In this document: piece by piece, positions 1 through 6,504 of the stretch | Layout: each line of letters opens with the position of its first letter | How positions within the stretch are numbered: position 1 is the first letter of the stretch | Source of the DNA: Bacillota bacterium | GTDB lineage: Bacteria > Bacillota > Clostridia > Clostridiales > Clostridiaceae | Assembly (NCBI GenBank): GCA_023451395.1 | Contig: JAEXZL010000196.1 | Span: forward strand, 1 to 13,759 | Direction: 5' to 3' | DNA: 13,759 nt | Program-made: the position numbers and the translations under genes | Notes under the pieces: model-generated | What the model was told of the DNA's origin: nothing | What the model saw: only the letters and a program-made list of their open reading frames with translations | Database searches by the model: none

Positions 1-1
1 G

Positions 2-853
2 CTTATACCCCCAGCAGCCTTTGAATCAATAGAGCAAAATAAGATAATATTAAAGGCTCCAATCACTACTCCCATAGGTAAGGGCTTTAGAAGCATTAAT
101 GTTACTCTCAGGAAGAAATATGATATGTATGCTAACATTAGGCCAGCAAAATCCCTTCCAGGAGTAAAAACTCCCTTTGAAAACACAGATATAGTAATCT
201 TTAGAGAAAATACAGAGGATCTATATATCGGTCTTGAAGAAAAAATTGATGAGGATACTGTTCATGCTATAAAGCTAATTACCAGAAAGGCCAGTGAAAG
301 AATCATCCATGCCGCTTTCCAATATGCTCTAAAAAATGGCAGAAATAAGGTTACTTGTGTCCATAAGGCTAATATCTTAAAATTAAGTGATGGAATGTTC
401 TTGAATATATTCAACACAATAAAAAATGCCTATCCTTCTATAGAAGCAGATGATTTAATAGTTGATAATACTTGTATGCAGCTGGTTATGAAGCCTGAAA
501 AATTTGATGTTATGGTTATGCCTAATCTTTATGGAGACATAGTTTCTGACCTCTGCAGCGGACTTATTGGAGGCCTGGGACTTCTTCCATCAAGTAATAT
601 CGGAGATACCTATGCAATGTTTGAAGCAGTTCATGGAAGCGCACCGGATATTGCTGGTAAAAATATTGCCAATCCCACAGCATTTTTACTAAGTGCCTGT
701 ATGCTCCTTGACTACATTGATGAAAGAGAAGGAGCTAATAGACTTCGCAGTGCAATATTTAATGTTTTAAAGGAAGGAAAAACACTAACTGCTGACTTAG
801 GTGGTACTGCCAGTACTGATGAATATACAAATGCTATTATAGAAAAGCTATAG
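2..853 (+). CDS. NAD-dependent isocitrate dehydrogenase (isocitrate/isopropylmalate dehydrogenase family), 5' end missing
   Basis: Oxidative decarboxylation of isocitrate to 2-oxoglutarate in the cytoplasm is the likely reaction. The reading frame is open from base 2, so the gene enters from the left; 283 codons are visible and about 50 N-terminal residues of a roughly 330-residue family are missing. An ATG at 125 lies inside the conserved domain and is not the start. Family motifs are clear: KSLPGVKTPFENTDIVIF leading into RENTEDLYIG (about 203-232, substrate loop with the catalytic Tyr), VHKANILKLSDG (about 359-394, catalytic Lys), the NLYGDIVSDLCSGLIGG metal-binding Asp segment (524-574), and the EAVHGSAPDIAGKNIANP nucleotide-site region. 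The RENTED loop and lack of LeuB-specific features favour isocitrate over 3-isopropylmalate; homoisocitrate dehydrogenase is the main alternative. The upstream genes, possibly aconitase, are outside the window. Confidence 0.85.
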   Translation, partial: LIPPAAFESIEQNKIILKAPITTPIGKGFRSINVTLRKKYDMYANIRPAKSLPGVKTPFENTDIVIFRENTEDLYIGLEEKIDEDTVHAIKLITRKASERIIHAAFQYALKNGRNKVTCVHKANILKLSDGMFLNIFNTIKNAYPSIEADDLIVDNTCMQLVMKPEKFDVMVMPNLYGDIVSDLCSGLIGGLGLLPSSNIGDTYAMFEAVHGSAPDIAGKNIANPTAFLLSACMLLDYIDEREGANRLRSAIFNVLKEGKTLTADLGGTASTDEYTNAIIEKL

Positions 854-862
854 ATATTAAAC

Positions 863-893
863 AAAAAATGTATGGATTTTCCATACATTTTTT
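863..893 (+). terminator. Rho-independent terminator of the isocitrate dehydrogenase gene
   Basis: A perfect 14-bp stem (863-876 with 880-893) closes on a TTT loop. The outer part is A6/T6, so the stem itself supplies the U-tract, and TGTATGGA/TCCATACA forms the core. It begins 10 bases after the stop codon. Confidence 0.85.
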
Positions 894-904
894 CTTATGA
901 CTTT

Positions 905-930
905 TCTCTTTTCTCCGGTGCCTGTCACCA
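905..930 (+). repeat. GC-rich intergenic repeat, copy 1 (core CTCCGGTGCCTGTCACC)
   Basis: This 26-base element is identical at every position to 1513-1538 and matches 1570-1594 with one mismatch. The 3' half, GGTG-CCTGT-CACC, can form a small hairpin. It is much richer in GC than the flanking DNA and lies between the terminator at 863-893 and the lipoprotein gene. It resembles the short palindromic intergenic repeats (GGTGCC...GGCACC type) found in many Firmicutes, but its class cannot be named from this window. Confidence 0.8.
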
Positions 931-999
931 GACAATAGCCATTAATTTACGTATATATTTATATATAGTTAAAATAACCAAAGAAAGGAATATGCTACT

Positions 1000-1431
1000 A
1001 TGAAAAAAATAGCTATTGTACTTTCTCTTATTACCCTGCTATCTATTTTCTCAGGCTGCGTTATGAATCCTGATAATAAAGTCAATTATGGAAAGCCTAA
1101 AGAATCTCAAGAGAAGGAAAATAAGACTAAGGAATCTCTCCTAACAGAGGATGAAGCTATAGCTCTCCTTTACGAAAAACTAGGAAAAGAGGATCCTGAA
1201 ACTGGGTTTGCATTTAGTTTTGCTATTATAAATAAACTAACTATAGAAGATATCCCATATTATTATGGCCGCTGGTCATGGGTTGTTAGTGATGATTCAG
1301 GCCCCTCTCATCTATCCTCACTAAGTGAATTTTTTATAACTCTTGATGGCAAAGAGCTTTATACCGGTACCTATGACGCAACTAGCAAAAATGCTTCCCT
1401 AGATAAAGAAAAAAACCTTTTTGATAAATAA
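1000..1431 (+). CDS. Small lipoprotein of unknown function
   Basis: This encodes 143 residues. The N-terminus is a classic lipoprotein signal: MKK, a hydrophobic stretch (residues 4-18), then the lipobox FSGC with Cys20 as the lipidation site. A charged Lys/Glu-rich linker (about 27-45) follows, then a compact domain (about 47-130) beginning TEDEAIALLYEKLG and containing a YYYGRWSWVV strand and a LDGKELYTG strand. That helix-then-strands layout resembles small PepSY-like or other lipoprotein domains, but no family is recognised. The protein is expected on the outer face of the membrane. An RBS (GAAAGGA, 983-989) sits 10 bases before the ATG. It is a single-gene unit with its own terminator, flanked by the GC-rich repeats, which may mark it as an inserted or accessory gene. 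Confidence 0.8.
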   Translation: MKKIAIVLSLITLLSIFSGCVMNPDNKVNYGKPKESQEKENKTKESLLTEDEAIALLYEKLGKEDPETGFAFSFAIINKLTIEDIPYYYGRWSWVVSDDSGPSHLSSLSEFFITLDGKELYTGTYDATSKNASLDKEKNLFDK

Positions 1432-1448
1432 GCCTCTGGCTTTAAATA

Positions 1449-1497
1449 AAACCTATGTCCTAAGATTTATTTCCCAGGACATAGGTTTCTTTTATTT
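1449..1497 (+). terminator. Rho-independent terminator of the lipoprotein gene
   Basis: A perfect 13-bp stem, AAACCTATGTCCT (1449-1461) with AGGACATAGGTTT (1476-1488), encloses a 14-base loop. The T-rich tail CTTTTATTTTTATTTT follows. Confidence 0.9.
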
Positions 1498-1512
1498 TTA
1501 TTTTCCTTTAAG

Positions 1513-1640
1513 TCTCTTTTCTCCGGTGCCTGTCACCATACGGCACCTTACTCGTCACCCTACCCCAAATCTCTTTTCTCCGGTGCCTGGCACCTAACGG
1601 CACCTTACGGCACCATCCGTCACCTTACAGGTGACAGGTA
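1513..1640 (+). repeat. GC-rich repeat cluster: two long copies, a decamer tandem array and an inverted copy
   Basis: Copy 2 of the 26-base element is at 1513-1538, identical to 905-930. Copy 3 is at 1570-1594 and carries GGTGCC-T-GGCACC, a perfect palindrome around one base. Single CGGCACC (1541-1547) and CGTCACC (1553-1559) words sit between them. After copy 3 come three tandem 10-mers: CGGCACCTTA (1598-1607), CGGCACCATC (1608-1617) and CGTCACCTTA (1618-1627). The cluster ends with GGTGACAG (1630-1637), the reverse complement of CTGTCACC inside copy 2 (1530-1537). No ORF lies here. This fills most of the gene-free stretch 1432-1727; the rest holds the lipoprotein-gene terminator and the psd promoter. 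Confidence 0.8.
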
Positions 1641-1659
1641 TCATTATGAATTATATAAT
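1631..1659 (+). promoter_or_regulatory. Predicted vegetative promoter for psd, -35 box inside the repeat
   Basis: GTGACA (1631-1636, five of six against TTGACA) is followed by a 17-base spacer and a perfect TATAAT (1654-1659). Transcription would start near 1666, leaving a leader of about 60 bases before the psd ATG. The -35 box is part of the inverted repeat copy ending the GC-rich cluster. Confidence 0.6.
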
Positions 1660-1727
1660 AAAGAATATACTAAAATATAAAATAGATGTCTGTAATGCTA
1701 AAACAGGCTGGAACATGGAGACTTACA

Positions 1728-2618
1728 ATGATTAAGATATATAACAGAAAGACAAAAGAATATGAGATAGAGCAGGTGGCAGGAGATAAATATCTTAAGT
1801 GGACTTATAGCTCTCCTATAGGTAAATCAGTCACAGAGCTTTTAGTTAAAAAGAAACTTTTTTCCTTTCTTTATGGAAAATATTCAGATAGCAGGCTTAG
1901 TGCCAGAAAGATACCTAGCTTTATTAAGGAATTTAATATTGATATGAAGCTTTATGAAAATCCTAATAATAAATATCAGAGCTTTAATGATTTTTTTATA
2001 AGAAGGCTTGCAGAAGAAGAAAAGCATATCGATAAAAATCCTAGGAACCTAATAGCTCCTGGTGACGGAAGGCTTACTGTTTACACTAACATAGATATTG
2101 ATAGACTTATTCAGGTAAAATCCCTAAGCTACAGCTTAAAGGAGCTTATTAATAATGAGGCTTTAGCTGAGGAGTACCAAGGAGGCACAGCTCTTATATT
2201 AAGGCTTGCTCCCACTGATTATCACCGCTTTCATTTTATTGATGAAGGTATTTGCAATGAAACTAAAAAAATTAAAGGCAGATATTATTCCGTAAATCCA
2301 ATAGCTCTTGAGAGAATTCCAAAGCTCTTTTGTGAGAATAAAAGAGAATGGAGCAGCTTTTCCACAAAGAACTTTGGAGAGGTATTATATGTAGAAGTTG
2401 GTGCTACCTGTGTTGGCTCCATTGTTCAGAGCTATACTCCAGGAAAGTCTGTAAGTCGAGGGGAAGAAAAGGGTTATTTTAAGTTTGGAGGTTCAACGGT
2501 TATTTTATTCTTTAAGAAGGATGTTATAGAACTTCATGAGGATATATTATATCAAAGCTCCCTAGGTTACGAAACTAAGGTAAGCTTTGGAGAGAGCATA
2601 GGAAAAAGTATTATCTAA
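1728..2618 (+). CDS. psd: Phosphatidylserine decarboxylase proenzyme
   Basis: It converts phosphatidylserine to phosphatidylethanolamine at the inner face of the membrane, using a pyruvoyl group made by self-cleavage. I chose the ATG at 1728 (296 residues) because TGGAGA (1716-1721) precedes it by 6 bases and the protein then begins MIKIYNRKT, like clostridial relatives; an upstream in-frame ATG at 1686 would add 14 atypical residues with no good RBS. Motifs, numbered from 1728: PGDGRL with Asp113, DYHRFHF with His166 and His169, and FGGST with Ser256, the residue expected to become the pyruvoyl group after Gly-Ser cleavage. The GGST form is typical of this branch in place of the LGST of Escherichia coli. 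No terminator is seen downstream, so read-through into the two-component genes is possible. Confidence 0.93.
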   Translation: MIKIYNRKTKEYEIEQVAGDKYLKWTYSSPIGKSVTELLVKKKLFSFLYGKYSDSRLSARKIPSFIKEFNIDMKLYENPNNKYQSFNDFFIRRLAEEEKHIDKNPRNLIAPGDGRLTVYTNIDIDRLIQVKSLSYSLKELINNEALAEEYQGGTALILRLAPTDYHRFHFIDEGICNETKKIKGRYYSVNPIALERIPKLFCENKREWSSFSTKNFGEVLYVEVGATCVGSIVQSYTPGKSVSRGEEKGYFKFGGSTVILFFKKDVIELHEDILYQSSLGYETKVSFGESIGKSII

Positions 2619-2642
2619 AATTTTCTTGTCTTTCACCCCATA

Positions 2643-2671
2643 TTCACAAAAAGAGGTTAAAATAATATATA
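2643..2671 (+). promoter_or_regulatory. Possible promoter for the two-component system genes
   Basis: TTCACA (2643-2648, five of six to TTGACA), a 17-base spacer and TATATA (2666-2671) lie in the 110-base gap after psd. The -10 box is a weak match, so this is tentative. Confidence 0.4.
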
Positions 2672-2728
2672 TAGTGGTAAAATTAAATCTATTACTCTAA
2701 TTTTAAGAGTTTTATAGAGGTGAGAAGA

Positions 2729-3403
2729 ATGTATAAAATACTCGTAGTGGATGATGAAGCAAAAATAAGAGATATTATTAAAAAGTATGCAGTTTTTGAA
2801 GGTCATGAGGTAATAGAGGCCTCTGATGGAATGGAAGCAATTGATCTTTGCAGGGATCAGGATTTTGACATAATTATTATGGACATAATGATGCCTGAGC
2901 TAGATGGATTTTCCGCCTGTAAGGAAATAAGAAAATTTAAGGATACTCCAGTTATCATGCTTTCTGCCCGAGGGGAGGATTATGATAAAATTCATGGTTT
3001 TGAGCTGGGAATTGATGACTATGTGGTAAAGCCCTTTTCTCCTAAGGTTCTCATGATGAGGATTAATGCAATAATGAAAAGAGCCACTGGTGCTGGCGAT
3101 AGTCATAAAAAAGATATACTCCATATAGAAGGTCTAACTATAGATTTTACCGGGAGACTGGTGTATATAAATAATGAAAAGATTGATATGTCGCCAAAGG
3201 AATATGACCTGCTTTTTTATTTAGTAAGAAACAGAGGCATAGCCTTAACTAGGGAAAAGCTTATAAACGATGTATGGGGCTATGACTTCTACGGTGATGA
3301 CCGAACCTTAGATACTCATATAAAGCTTCTGAGAAAGCGCTTAGGTGATTACAGCAAATACATAGTTACCTTAAGAGGAGTAGGATATCGCTTTGAAAAT
3401 TAA
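2729..3403 (+). CDS. OmpR/PhoB-family response regulator
   Basis: A cytoplasmic DNA-binding regulator phosphorylated by the partner kinase encoded next. The ATG at 2729 (224 residues) is preferred: AGAGGTGA (2716-2723) is well placed for it, and the protein then begins directly with the MYKILVVDDE first strand. A GTG at 2720 in the same frame lies inside that RBS. Receiver domain, residues 1-115: acidic pair Asp8/Asp9, phospho-acceptor Asp52 in the MDIMMPELDG loop, Ser79 and Lys101 (VVKPF). Winged-helix domain, about 125-224, with MSPKEYDLLFYLVRN and DTHIKLLRKRLG followed by the RGVGYRFE wing. It overlaps the kinase gene by 11 bases, implying translational coupling. Its targets are not visible; psd just upstream is a candidate. 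Confidence 0.93.
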   Translation: MYKILVVDDEAKIRDIIKKYAVFEGHEVIEASDGMEAIDLCRDQDFDIIIMDIMMPELDGFSACKEIRKFKDTPVIMLSARGEDYDKIHGFELGIDDYVVKPFSPKVLMMRINAIMKRATGAGDSHKKDILHIEGLTIDFTGRLVYINNEKIDMSPKEYDLLFYLVRNRGIALTREKLINDVWGYDFYGDDRTLDTHIKLLRKRLGDYSKYIVTLRGVGYRFEN

Positions 3404-4919
3404 AGAATTTAACTTAAATAAAATAAAAGACTTTCATATAAAAAACTTCTATAAAAATAATCTTAAAAATCTCAGCATAAAGTGGAAAATATTTTCTTAT
3501 ATGCTTATCTTTGTGTCCATACTACTTCTTCTTTTATGGCTTTTTCAGATTGTATTTTTAGATGACTTTTACCGAAGCATCAAATTTAACCGTATAAAGG
3601 GCTTTTCTGAAGGCATCGAAAGGAACATAGAAAATCAAGACATAGAAAGTCTGCTATCGGAAATATCAAATCAAAATGATATATGTATAAGAATAGTTAA
3701 TTTAAACGGAATAAACATATACAACGAAGAGGTTTCAAAGGATTGCATAATACATAAGCTATCCCCTGCTCAGATATATAACTATTATGTTGCAGCGGAA
3801 GCTAATAATAACACCTACTATGAGGTTTTCACCAAGGAGAATGTTTCTATTGGCAGAGATGGAGGCGGCTACTTTTTTGAGAGCCTCCCTAAGGGTGAAA
3901 ATTCCTCTATGGAAAATATAGTTTATGTTAGGCTTGTGCCACTAACTAACGGAAATAAGGTTATGGTAATGCTAAATAGCAATATTCTTCCAGTTAACTC
4001 CACTACTGAAACCTTGAGGATACAGCTAATTTATATAAGTATAATACTCTTTATTCTTTCCATGATAATTGCCTTCCTAATCTCAAAAAGAGTTTCAAGT
4101 CCAATAGTTGCCATTAACTCCTCTGCTAAGGAGCTAGCTAAAGGAAACTATGACACTACCTTTAAAGGGGAAGGCTATCAGGAAATTCGTGAGCTTAATA
4201 ACACCTTAAACTATGCTGCTAAGGAGCTTTCAAAGGTGGAAGGCCTTAGGCGGGAGCTAATAGCAAATATCTCTCATGATTTGAGAACTCCTCTTACCAT
4301 GATAACGGGATATGGGGAGGTAATGAGAGATATTCCAGGAGAAAATACACCGGAAAATGTGCAAATAATTATAGATGAAGCCAAACGCCTTACTACTCTT
4401 GTAAATGATATACTTGATATATCTAAATTTCAATCGGGAAATCAAGTGCTTAAAATCGAGGACTTTAATCTCACAAAAAGCATAGAGGAAATACTATTAA
4501 GATATAACAAACTCACAGAGCAAAATGGATATAAAATAATCTTTACTCATGACGAGGATGTAATAATTCAAGGTGATGAAGTAAAGCTCTCTCAAGTTAT
4601 ATATAATCTTATTAACAATGCAATAACCTATACTGGTGAGGATAAAACTGTCACTCTTCGTCAAATTATTGAAGAAGACTGGGTTAAAATAGAGGTTATT
4701 GATTCCGGCGAAGGAATTCCTGAAGAGGATATCCCACTTATATGGGATAGGTATTATAAGGTTAATAAAACCCATAAAAGAGCCGCTATTGGTACCGGTC
4801 TTGGTTTATCTATAGTTAAAGAAATCCTCCAGCTTCATGAAGCTGAATTTGGAGTAGAAAGCTCTTTAGGTGAAGGAAGCTGCTTCTATTTCAAACTCAG
4901 ACTACCTAAGGAAATATAA
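3393..4919 (+). CDS. Membrane-bound sensor histidine kinase
   Basis: A 508-residue partner of the preceding regulator. The TTG start at 3393 follows AGAGGAG (3374-3380) at about 12 bases and overlaps the regulator's end; no better start precedes the first membrane segment. Order: a short basic cytoplasmic N-terminus, TM1 (about 34-54), an extracytoplasmic sensor region (about 55-208) of unrecognised fold, TM2 (about 211-231), HAMP (about 232-283), the dimerisation/phosphoacceptor domain with His295 in ANISHDLRTPLT, then the ATPase domain: N box with Asn405 and Asn409 (NLINNA), G1 DSGEGIP (437-443), F-box-like WDRYYKV, and G2 GTGLGLSIVKEI (467-478). All catalytic motifs are intact. Architecture fits envelope-stress or antibiotic-sensing kinases of Firmicutes, but the signal cannot be read from sequence. 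Confidence 0.93.
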   Translation: MKIKEFNLNKIKDFHIKNFYKNNLKNLSIKWKIFSYMLIFVSILLLLLWLFQIVFLDDFYRSIKFNRIKGFSEGIERNIENQDIESLLSEISNQNDICIRIVNLNGINIYNEEVSKDCIIHKLSPAQIYNYYVAAEANNNTYYEVFTKENVSIGRDGGGYFFESLPKGENSSMENIVYVRLVPLTNGNKVMVMLNSNILPVNSTTETLRIQLIYISIILFILSMIIAFLISKRVSSPIVAINSSAKELAKGNYDTTFKGEGYQEIRELNNTLNYAAKELSKVEGLRRELIANISHDLRTPLTMITGYGEVMRDIPGENTPENVQIIIDEAKRLTTLVNDILDISKFQSGNQVLKIEDFNLTKSIEEILLRYNKLTEQNGYKIIFTHDEDVIIQGDEVKLSQVIYNLINNAITYTGEDKTVTLRQIIEEDWVKIEVIDSGEGIPEEDIPLIWDRYYKVNKTHKRAAIGTGLGLSIVKEILQLHEAEFGVESSLGEGSCFYFKLRLPKEI

Positions 4920-4948
4920 AGACTTTCCAATAAAAACTCAATAAATCT

Positions 4949-4987
4949 ATACCCTAAAGACTTAATAAGCTTTAGGGTATTTTATTT
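4949..4987 (+). terminator. Rho-independent terminator after the sensor kinase gene
   Basis: An 11-bp stem, ATACCCTAAAG (4949-4959) with CTTTAGGGTAT (4970-4980), is followed by TTTATTTTT. It separates the two-component genes from the VTC operon. The following stretch to 5111 is AT-rich with no convincing promoter. Confidence 0.85.
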
Positions 4988-5111
4988 TTCAAAATTATAT
5001 TCTTAAAAAACATATTAATTCGTTTACCCTTCATTGCATCTTCAACTAACCTTCACCTTTAAAACTTAAAATTATTTTGATAAAAGTTTGCTTTAGAATA
5101 GAGGTGATAAA

Positions 5112-5798
5112 ATGAACCAAATAAAGCCAAGACACGAGCTTAAATATAATATCAGCTTAAGCGATGCCCTAGCACTAAAAGCACGACTAAAAGCTATTAC
5201 TCATGCAGATCCTCATGGAGGAGCTATAAATTCATATAAAATCAGAAGCCTATATTTTGATAATCTTCAGGATAAGGCTCTTATGGAAAAAATCAATGGG
5301 GTTAATAACAGGGAGAAGTTCAGACTGCGCTATTATAACAATGATCCATCCTTTATAAAGCTAGAAAAGAAAAGCAAAAGAAATGGGCTTTGCTACAAAG
5401 AGTTTACTTTAATAACAAAAGAAGAATGCGAAAAGCTTTTACAAGGAGACTATTCCTTCTTAAAAAATCAGAATAACAGACTGTTTACTGAGTTTTATGC
5501 AAAGATAAGGAATTATCAGCTAAGAGCTAAAACCATAGTTGACTACCTGCGAGAACCTTATATCTATAAGGCAGGAAATGTGAGGATCACCCTAGATAGT
5601 CACATAACCACAGGTTTATTCTCTACAGATTTTTTTAAAAGTGATATTCCAACCATAAATCATTCTTATTCAGATGTAATTATTCTAGAAGTAAAATATG
5701 ATGAATTTCTTCCTGGAATAATTCAAGATCTAATACAGCTAAATAACAGACAGAGCTCAGCATTCTCAAAATATGCTGCCTGTAGAATATATGGATAA
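5112..5798 (+). CDS. VTC-domain (polyphosphate polymerase-like) protein of the triphosphate tunnel fold
   Basis: It resembles the catalytic domain of yeast Vtc4, which polymerises the gamma-phosphate of ATP into polyphosphate. In 228 residues it keeps the tunnel-type charged motifs in family order: HELKY (Glu9, Lys11), RSLYFDN (45-51), FRLRYY (Arg71, Arg73), IKLEKKSK (Lys83, Glu85, Lys87), CYKEF (Lys96), YLREPY (Arg147), VRITLD (Arg158, Asp162), ILEVKYD (Glu193, the expected metal ligand) and FSKYAACR (Lys220). No membrane segment or SPX domain is present, so it should be a cytoplasmic domain that works with a partner. AGAGGTGAT sits just before the ATG. It leads an operon with the DUF4956 and CotH genes (gaps of 21 and 13 bases). 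The fold is confident; whether it makes polyphosphate or another product is not shown. Confidence 0.85.
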   Translation: MNQIKPRHELKYNISLSDALALKARLKAITHADPHGGAINSYKIRSLYFDNLQDKALMEKINGVNNREKFRLRYYNNDPSFIKLEKKSKRNGLCYKEFTLITKEECEKLLQGDYSFLKNQNNRLFTEFYAKIRNYQLRAKTIVDYLREPYIYKAGNVRITLDSHITTGLFSTDFFKSDIPTINHSYSDVIILEVKYDEFLPGIIQDLIQLNNRQSSAFSKYAACRIYG

Positions 5799-5819
5799 AA
5801 AATAACGGAGGTAAAAACA

Positions 5820-6491
5820 ATGACTTTTAAAGATATATTTAAATCGAATTTTCTATCTGAAATATCATCTTTTTCTTATTTAGACATGCTTATAGCAATG
5901 GTCTTAGCCTTTGCCTTAGGCTTGTTTATATTTTATGTTTATAAAAAGACCTTTAGTGGAGTAATGTACTCTGCCAGCTTTGGAGTTTCTTTAATGGCAA
6001 TGACACTTATTACTACACTTATTATCCTTGCTGTAACTTCAAATGTAGTCCTATCCTTAGGTATGGTAGGTGCTCTATCTATAGTTCGTTTTAGAACTGC
6101 TGTAAAGGAACCTCTAGATATAGCCTTCTTATTTTGGGCAATCTCTGTAGGTATTGTTCTTGGTGCAGGTTTAATTCCCTTAGCTGTCTTTGGTTCTGTA
6201 TTTATCGGAATAATAATGGTGCTATTTGTTAATAAAAAACCATCAGATAACCCTTATATACTTGTAATAAGCTGTACCGGAGATGAGGTAGAGAATGCAG
6301 TTACAAAATATGTGCAATCAAAGGTTAGCAAGCATGTAATAAAATCAAAAACTGTTTCATCAGGAAATATAGAGCTTACCATTGAAGTAAGACTTAAGGA
6401 TTCATCCACTGAATTCATAAATAAAATTGCTTCCGTAGAAGGGGTAACAAATGCCGTGCTGGTAAGCTATAACGGCGAATACATGTCCTAG
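5820..6491 (+). CDS. DUF4956 family integral membrane protein
   Basis: A 223-residue protein with about four membrane segments: 21-41, 51-73, 99-117 and 119-137. Between TM2 and TM3 is a conserved GMVGALSIVRFRTAVKEP stretch (81-98) with Arg90 and Arg92, which recalls the conserved core of MgtC-type proteins. The soluble C-terminus (about 146-223) alternates strand-helix-strand like an ACT or ferredoxin-like domain and is expected in the cytoplasm. A good GGAGGT RBS precedes the ATG. Its place between a VTC enzyme and a CotH protein suggests a membrane partner, possibly a conduit or anchor as the VTC membrane subunits are in yeast; that role is inference. No biochemical function is established for the family as far as I know. 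Confidence 0.8.
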   Translation: MTFKDIFKSNFLSEISSFSYLDMLIAMVLAFALGLFIFYVYKKTFSGVMYSASFGVSLMAMTLITTLIILAVTSNVVLSLGMVGALSIVRFRTAVKEPLDIAFLFWAISVGIVLGAGLIPLAVFGSVFIGIIMVLFVNKKPSDNPYILVISCTGDEVENAVTKYVQSKVSKHVIKSKTVSSGNIELTIEVRLKDSSTEFINKIASVEGVTNAVLVSYNGEYMS

Positions 6492-6504
6492 GCGGTGCTT
6501 TAAA

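Noticed and set aside
905..1640. The spaced repeats as a CRISPR array
   Set aside because: Copies are unevenly spaced (608, then 57 bases apart), a gene lies between two of them, and the remaining units are 10-base tandems with no spacers.
1686..1727. Longer psd start at the upstream ATG
   Set aside because: The 14 extra residues do not resemble the family and lack an RBS, while the ATG at 1728 has one at proper distance.
2900..3124. A minus-strand frame within the response regulator gene
   Set aside because: It is antisense to conserved receiver-domain codons, with no homology-like motif or RBS.
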